Source: Oscillatoriaceae cyanobacterium Prado104 | GTDB taxonomy: Bacteria > Cyanobacteriota > Cyanobacteriia > Cyanobacteriales > Microcoleaceae | Assembly: GCA_025454405.1 (NCBI GenBank) | Contig: JALOON010000018.1 | Coordinates: 110,111 to 174,110, forward strand | DNA length: 64,000 nucleotides | Direction of reading: 5' to 3' | Part shown: one piece after another, positions 60,497 through 64,000 of the stretch | Numbering within the stretch: the stretch's first letter is position 1 | Layout: the number at the start of each line of letters is the position of its first letter | Notes under the pieces: model-generated | Told to the model about the DNA's origin: nothing | Seen by the model: the letters and a program-made list of their open reading frames with translations, nothing else | Databases searched by the model: none | Program-made: the position numbers and the translations under genes

Positions 60497-61292
60497 CCAA
60501 AAAGTTTGTAAGGACTAGAGTCCTTATTGACTAAAATCGAGAGAGGACTTAAATCCAATGGCACGCTCAATTTGGTAAACCGTCCGGATTCAACCCTTTG
60601 ACAGTTGTCGCGGTCGAACAAGGAAGAGTTGATGACCTGACAGCGATCGCGCCAGAATCTACCGCGAAAGCTTTCCAAGCCTCCAAAAATCCAACAATCT
60701 CAAACATCAAATCTAAATTGACTTGCTTTGTAGCAGCAAGCCCGTCGTAGCGCGACAACCTTTTTTGCCTAATACCATAAAACTTGCAATTTGTCAAAAT
60801 CGATTCTTTTTGCGTTACAATTCTTATCTTCTTAACAGGAGTCAAAATCCGTTTTTTGCATAAAAGATTTTGCTTTTTGCATTGTCAGAGCTCGGTTATT
60901 TTGCGAATTTACAAGACTGGAGGGGTGATGCAGCAGAATTTAGTCATAATACAGATCGAGTCTAACTTATCGTAGCTCAATTGCGAAAATTAGACAACAA
61001 GCCTCAAACAAAGTAAATACGTCGAGTAATTGAGAATGGTGTCAATAATTTTGGCTCGATCGCAAGTTAACGAATATTCGTACCAGCAATTTAGATCGAA
61101 AATTTAAAATAAAATAGTTTTTTAGATAGTCTTTGTTTATTAAACAGGCTATGGCGACTCAAAACAGCGATTGAGAGGGCAAGGGGGAAAGGGGGAGAGG
61201 GCAGGGCTGTTTCATTCTCGGGTGCGATCGCCAAAAGTAAAAGCGATCGCGCTATCTGATAAGATTTTTAGCGATCGCTCAAATAAATACGT
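60497..61292. other. Long intergenic region, no convincing gene
   Basis: Nearly 800 bases with only short open frames lacking ribosome-binding sites. Three HIP1 octamers GCGATCGC (or single-base variants) cluster at 61227-61278, and GGGGGAAAGGGGGAGAGGG lies near 61184. The right edge abuts a transposase remnant. Confidence 0.5.
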
Positions 61293-61595
61293 ATGCTAAC
61301 TCTAATCCCATTTCTGAAAAAAGTCAATGACCCGCGAAAGAGTTCAGGTAAAAGACACCCATTATGGCTAATATTACTATTAGTTGTTTTGGGACTAATG
61401 TTTGGTTACTTGGGATATAGAGATCTCGAAAAATTTGCTAAGCACAACCAAAAACTGATTGTTAAAACTTTTAATCTCACCAACGATCGAGTCCCATCTT
61501 ATTCTACTATAAGACGGGCAATGATGCTTGTAAACACCTCAGATTTAGTAGAATCATTTAATATTAAAAATTGGTCACAGGTGGTTAAACTATGA
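61293..61595 (+). pseudogene. ISAs1-type transposase, N-terminal remnant
   Basis: The 100 residues contain VNDPRKSSGKRHPLWLILLL, GYLGYRDLEKFAKHNQKLI and VPSYSTIRRAM, matching the N-terminal segment of ISAs1-family DDE transposases. The catalytic domain (about 280 residues more) is absent: a stop follows at 61595 and no continuation is seen in other frames. No inverted repeats found. Confidence 0.8.
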
Positions 61596-61690
61596 ATTAA
61601 AAAAGCTCATAATTTTACTTACTTAAAAGTATATATTAGCTCGACCGTCACCTCCAAATTACAGCCCTGCCCCTCCCCCCCTCTGTTTCC

Positions 61691-62035
61691 TTATAGGTGA
61701 ATTTTCGAGTCAGCTTGCGGCAGTCCCATGCTGTAGTTAACTGTGCGGCTGTTGAGGTTGTAGCTGATTTGGCCTTTTTGCAAGAGCGATCGTACTAAGT
61801 GTTCCAGATCCGAACCGATGCGGCGGAGGTTGTATTCGGTCAAGTCTTCGCCTTCGTAGGAGTCTACGAGTTGGTCAAATTTGGCATACACCTGTTTGAC
61901 TGATTCGTCGTTCCAGTTGAGTTCGTTATCTGGGTCAATGTCGATCGTCAACTGGTCGCTACTGGGTACGAGTTCGTCATTTTCGAGGACGGCGGTGTAG
62001 ATCCGAATATGGCGGGTAGTGGACTTGAGCAGCAT
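61691..62035 (-). CDS. ndhM: NAD(P)H-quinone oxidoreductase subunit M
   Basis: This 114-residue protein begins MLLKSTTRHIRIYTAVLEN, then LTIDIDPDNELNWNDESV, YNLRRIGSDLEHLVRSLL and SYNLNSRTVNYSMGLPQ, which match NdhM closely and over full length. NdhM is a peripheral subunit of the photosynthetic NDH-1 complex, present only in cyanobacteria and plastid-type complexes, used in cyclic electron flow and respiration. It stands as a single gene. Confidence 0.96.
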   Translation of the reverse strand: MLLKSTTRHIRIYTAVLENDELVPSSDQLTIDIDPDNELNWNDESVKQVYAKFDQLVDSYEGEDLTEYNLRRIGSDLEHLVRSLLQKGQISYNLNSRTVNYSMGLPQADSKIHL

Positions 62036-62234
62036 GAGTTTTGTGTAAAGATTTTTTGCTGAATTTATTGTAATGGTTCAAAGGCTTTCGGGAGATTTCT
62101 CGCTAACCCACGAGTCCGCCGGGGAATTAATTCCCCGTCTCATAAATCTGGCTGCGGCTGGCTTCCCTACTGGCTGTGGCGGCTCGATCGCGAGTATGAA
62201 GACTTACCAAAAAAATGGGTTTAAAGCCCCGTCC

Positions 62235-62345
62235 TTGGTTGGGCAGAGCATAGCGGAGGGTTCGTTCCTCAACTTCGTTGGACCCAACATCAAATTGTGA
62301 TTGTGTTGGGCGGAGCGTAGCGGAGGGTTCGTTCCTCAACCCAAC
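62235..62345. repeat. Two tandem copies of a dispersed GTTGGGCGGAGCGTAGC repeat
   Basis: GTTGGGCAGAGCATAGCGGA and GTTGGGCGGAGCGTAGCGGA each continue GGGTTCGTTCCTCAAC, about 66 bases apart. The outer parts (CTCATAAATCTGGCTG) upstream are unique. It is a common cyanobacterial interspersed sequence without coding role. Confidence 0.75.
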
Positions 62346-62458
62346 CTACAGGAATCACTACAGGAATCGCGATCGATCGGACACGATCTCATTCGAGAGA
62401 TTGGCAAATCTCTGGAAAAATCCCCATCCAAAATCCCAAATCTCAAATCGCAAATTGC

Positions 62459-62839
62459 CTAGGATTGTCCGTCCCGGCGGCCAAGTTCGTAAACGCCGCA
62501 GGCGATGCAGGCGATCGTCCCCACAGAGATCGCCCAACTGTTACCCAAAGCCAATTCTACGCCCCAATTGCACAATCCGCCCGCAACTAAAAACGGCACG
62601 ATGCTCAATAGCGAAGCATAAAAGGCATTTTGAGCTTCTCGGGTTTGCTTGGTTCTCTCAAACTCCGCTTCCGAAGTATAGAGCGATCGCTCCGCAAAAT
62701 TCATCCAGCGAGACAGTTGCAACATCACCCATTCGCTGACGGGCGACAATCCCCAATACAGGGCTAAAGACCACAAAGACGCACCAGCGATCGCAGTGGC
62801 GTTTATGGCAAAACTAAAGGGAAAAATTTCAGTAAGCAT
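62459..62839 (-). CDS. Two-helix membrane protein, conserved hypothetical
   Basis: This 126-residue protein has membrane segments at residues ~8-32 (SFAINATAIAGASLWSLALY) and ~78-115, with a soluble helix between (WMNFAERSLYTSEAEFERTK). The end GVYELGRRDGQS is polar. I do not recognise the family; the composition fits a cyanobacterial conserved inner-membrane protein. Frame 62846-63079 on the other strand is not believed to be a gene. Confidence 0.65.
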   Translation of the reverse strand: MLTEIFPFSFAINATAIAGASLWSLALYWGLSPVSEWVMLQLSRWMNFAERSLYTSEAEFERTKQTREAQNAFYASLLSIVPFLVAGGLCNWGVELALGNSWAISVGTIACIACGVYELGRRDGQS

Positions 62840-63123
62840 TGCGGGATGTATGTAAATTTGAGATTTCAGACGGCAGCCAAAATCCCCGAACTAATTAATA
62901 GTGTCAAACAAAGGCTCGATCGAATTCAAGGGCGAGGACTAATTCGGCGCTCAAAAATTTTCCCTGGCCTAACATTTGCCGGAAGTCTTGACAGTATCCC
63001 TGCATGGGGTAAGATACACGTTGGTCAACTGATTCGCTGCACCGGGTGGATCTCTGAGGCTTTTGCAGCAGCGAATTAGCCCGACAAACCGCACACACTC
63101 GCCAATACATCGAATTTTCAGCC

Positions 63124-63741
63124 GTGAAAAAAAATCTGCAAAACTTTACGGGCTCGCTGACGGTTAAACGCTTTTTTCGCCCCAGACAGATACTACTCTT
63201 GGTACTTTCGATCGCAATTGTAGCGATCGGCCCTTATTTGCAGCAGCAGTTAGTTAAAGCTCAGTCAGTTTTACCCAGCGAAATCGCCACTGGCAATTTG
63301 TGGCGGGAAGCTTCATTTCCTGTCGAAAATTTTGAAGCCTATACTTCCCCGTTCGGTCCCCGCGGCGGGGATTTTCATTACGGCTTGGATTTGGCAGCGC
63401 CGGAAGGCAGCTACATCCGCAATTGGTGGGGAGGTCAAGTAGTGGAAGTTTGGGAAGACGGACGCTGCGGCACGGGCGCGATCGTGCGATCGGGGGATTG
63501 GGAACACATTTACTGTCACCTCAGAGGTCGCGTGCAAAAGGCTAATGGAGGGCGGTATTATACCGATGGCGAAGGGCTGCAAATTTGGCAAGGTCAAGTT
63601 GTGCCGGCCGGGGCGAGAATTGCCAGAGTGGGGATGACAGGCCGCACGACGGGTCCTCACCTGCACTGGGGATTGAAGTACGGCGGCCGTTGGGTAGATC
63701 CGGCTTTGGTACTGCGGGAAATGTATTCCCATCAATCTTGA
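63124..63741 (+). CDS. M23 family peptidase (LytM-type)
   Basis: This 205-residue protein starts at GTG 63124, has an anchor/signal segment (ILLLVLSIAIVAIGPYL) and an M23 domain: SPFGPRGGDFHYGLDLAAPE holds the His and Asp zinc ligands, and GPHLHWGLKYGG holds the H-x-H motif. EHIYCHLRGRV carries the further histidine. It is probably a periplasmic peptidoglycan endopeptidase; all ligands are present so it should be active. Isolated from its neighbours. Confidence 0.9.
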   Translation: MKKNLQNFTGSLTVKRFFRPRQILLLVLSIAIVAIGPYLQQQLVKAQSVLPSEIATGNLWREASFPVENFEAYTSPFGPRGGDFHYGLDLAAPEGSYIRNWWGGQVVEVWEDGRCGTGAIVRSGDWEHIYCHLRGRVQKANGGRYYTDGEGLQIWQGQVVPAGARIARVGMTGRTTGPHLHWGLKYGGRWVDPALVLREMYSHQS

Positions 63742-63749
63742 CAGTTCTC

Positions 63750-64000
63750 GGGGGTTTTGAGTTTTGAGTTCTCAGGAGTTTTGAGTTTTGAGTTTTGAGT
63801 TCTCAGGAGTTTTGAGTTTTGAGTTTTGAGTTTTGAGTTAAAGACAGTTCTCGGGAGTTTTGAGTTGTGAATTTTGAGTGGTGAGTTAAAGACAGTTCTC
63901 GGGAGTTTTGAGTTGTGAATTTTGAGTGGTGAGTTAAAGACAGTTATCAGGAGTTTTGAGTTGTGAATTTTGAGTGGTGAGTTAAAGACAGTTATCAGGA
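63750..64000. repeat. 48-bp tandem repeats and GAGTTTT heptamers, running off the window
   Basis: 63755-63838 repeats GAGTTTTGAGTTCTCAG-like units. From 63840 a 48-base unit repeats exactly in period (AAGACA at 63841, 63889, 63937, 63985), each holding AGTTAAAGACAGTTCTCGGG and AGTTGTGAATTTTGAGT. The array continues past the right edge. Confidence 0.85.

Noticed and set aside
60567..60845. 92-residue minus-strand frame
   Set aside because: No ribosome-binding site, no recognisable segment, composition unlike the neighbouring genes.
61293..61595. Functional transposon
   Set aside because: Only the N-terminal segment of the transposase is left and no terminal repeats were found.
62846..63079. 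77-residue frame between the membrane protein and the M23 gene
   Set aside because: Competing frames exist on both strands, no start signal, no family resemblance.

Overview
The window is chromosomal DNA of a cyanobacterium. Evidence: an NDH-1 subunit found only in oxygenic phototrophs (NdhM), a long plant/cyanobacterial-type IspH, two Amt ammonium channels with an NtcA-type promoter, many copies of the HIP1 octamer GCGATCGC, arrays of heptanucleotide repeats, and many Uma2-family nuclease genes. The mixture of Uma2 genes, SdrD-type repeat proteins and multi-domain SPINDLY/FkbM proteins fits a filamentous, non-heterocystous Microcoleus/Oscillatoria-like organism; the genus is an inference.

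Layout. 0-5 kb: two ammonium channels around an SGNH hydrolase. 5-8.5 kb: a GxxExxY cassette enclosed by inverted repeats, ispH, a methyltransferase, and a coupled small-protein/aspartic-protease pair. 8.7-13.4 kb: two large SdrD-B/EF-hand-like repeat proteins. 13.6-20.5 kb: SDR oxidoreductase, a CAU tRNA, a CNNM/CorC protein, a K+ channel and an AI-2E-family permease. 20.6-24.9 kb: repeat-rich region with four Uma2 genes, an orphan antitoxin and a MITE-like element.

25-38.6 kb is the most distinctive part: a glycosylation/methylation island around a type IV pilin. It holds two SPINDLY (O-GlcNAc transferase-like) proteins, a GT4 glycosyltransferase, two mosaic paralogous glycosyltransferase-like proteins, a double-methyltransferase FkbM protein and a further methyltransferase. 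Four of these otherwise unrelated enzymes share a domain of about 120 residues that I do not recognise (called the FPDW module here). It is N-terminal in one protein and C-terminal in three.

38.7-46.2 kb is a mobile, decaying region: two copies of an unrecognised coupled two-gene cassette (A-B), one of them split by a 1,362-bp IS200/IS605-type tnpB element whose insertion point can be reconstructed to the base, plus four intact, one truncated and one frameshifted Uma2 gene. 46.2-63.7 kb is mostly housekeeping: MCE/Mla-type lipid transport genes interrupted by a four-helix-bundle gene, yvcK, tsaE, pyrC, lepB, a HAD phosphatase, hppD, an SDR, a NYN-domain protein, an APC permease, an ISAs1 remnant, ndhM and an M23 peptidase. 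The window ends inside a 48-bp tandem repeat array.
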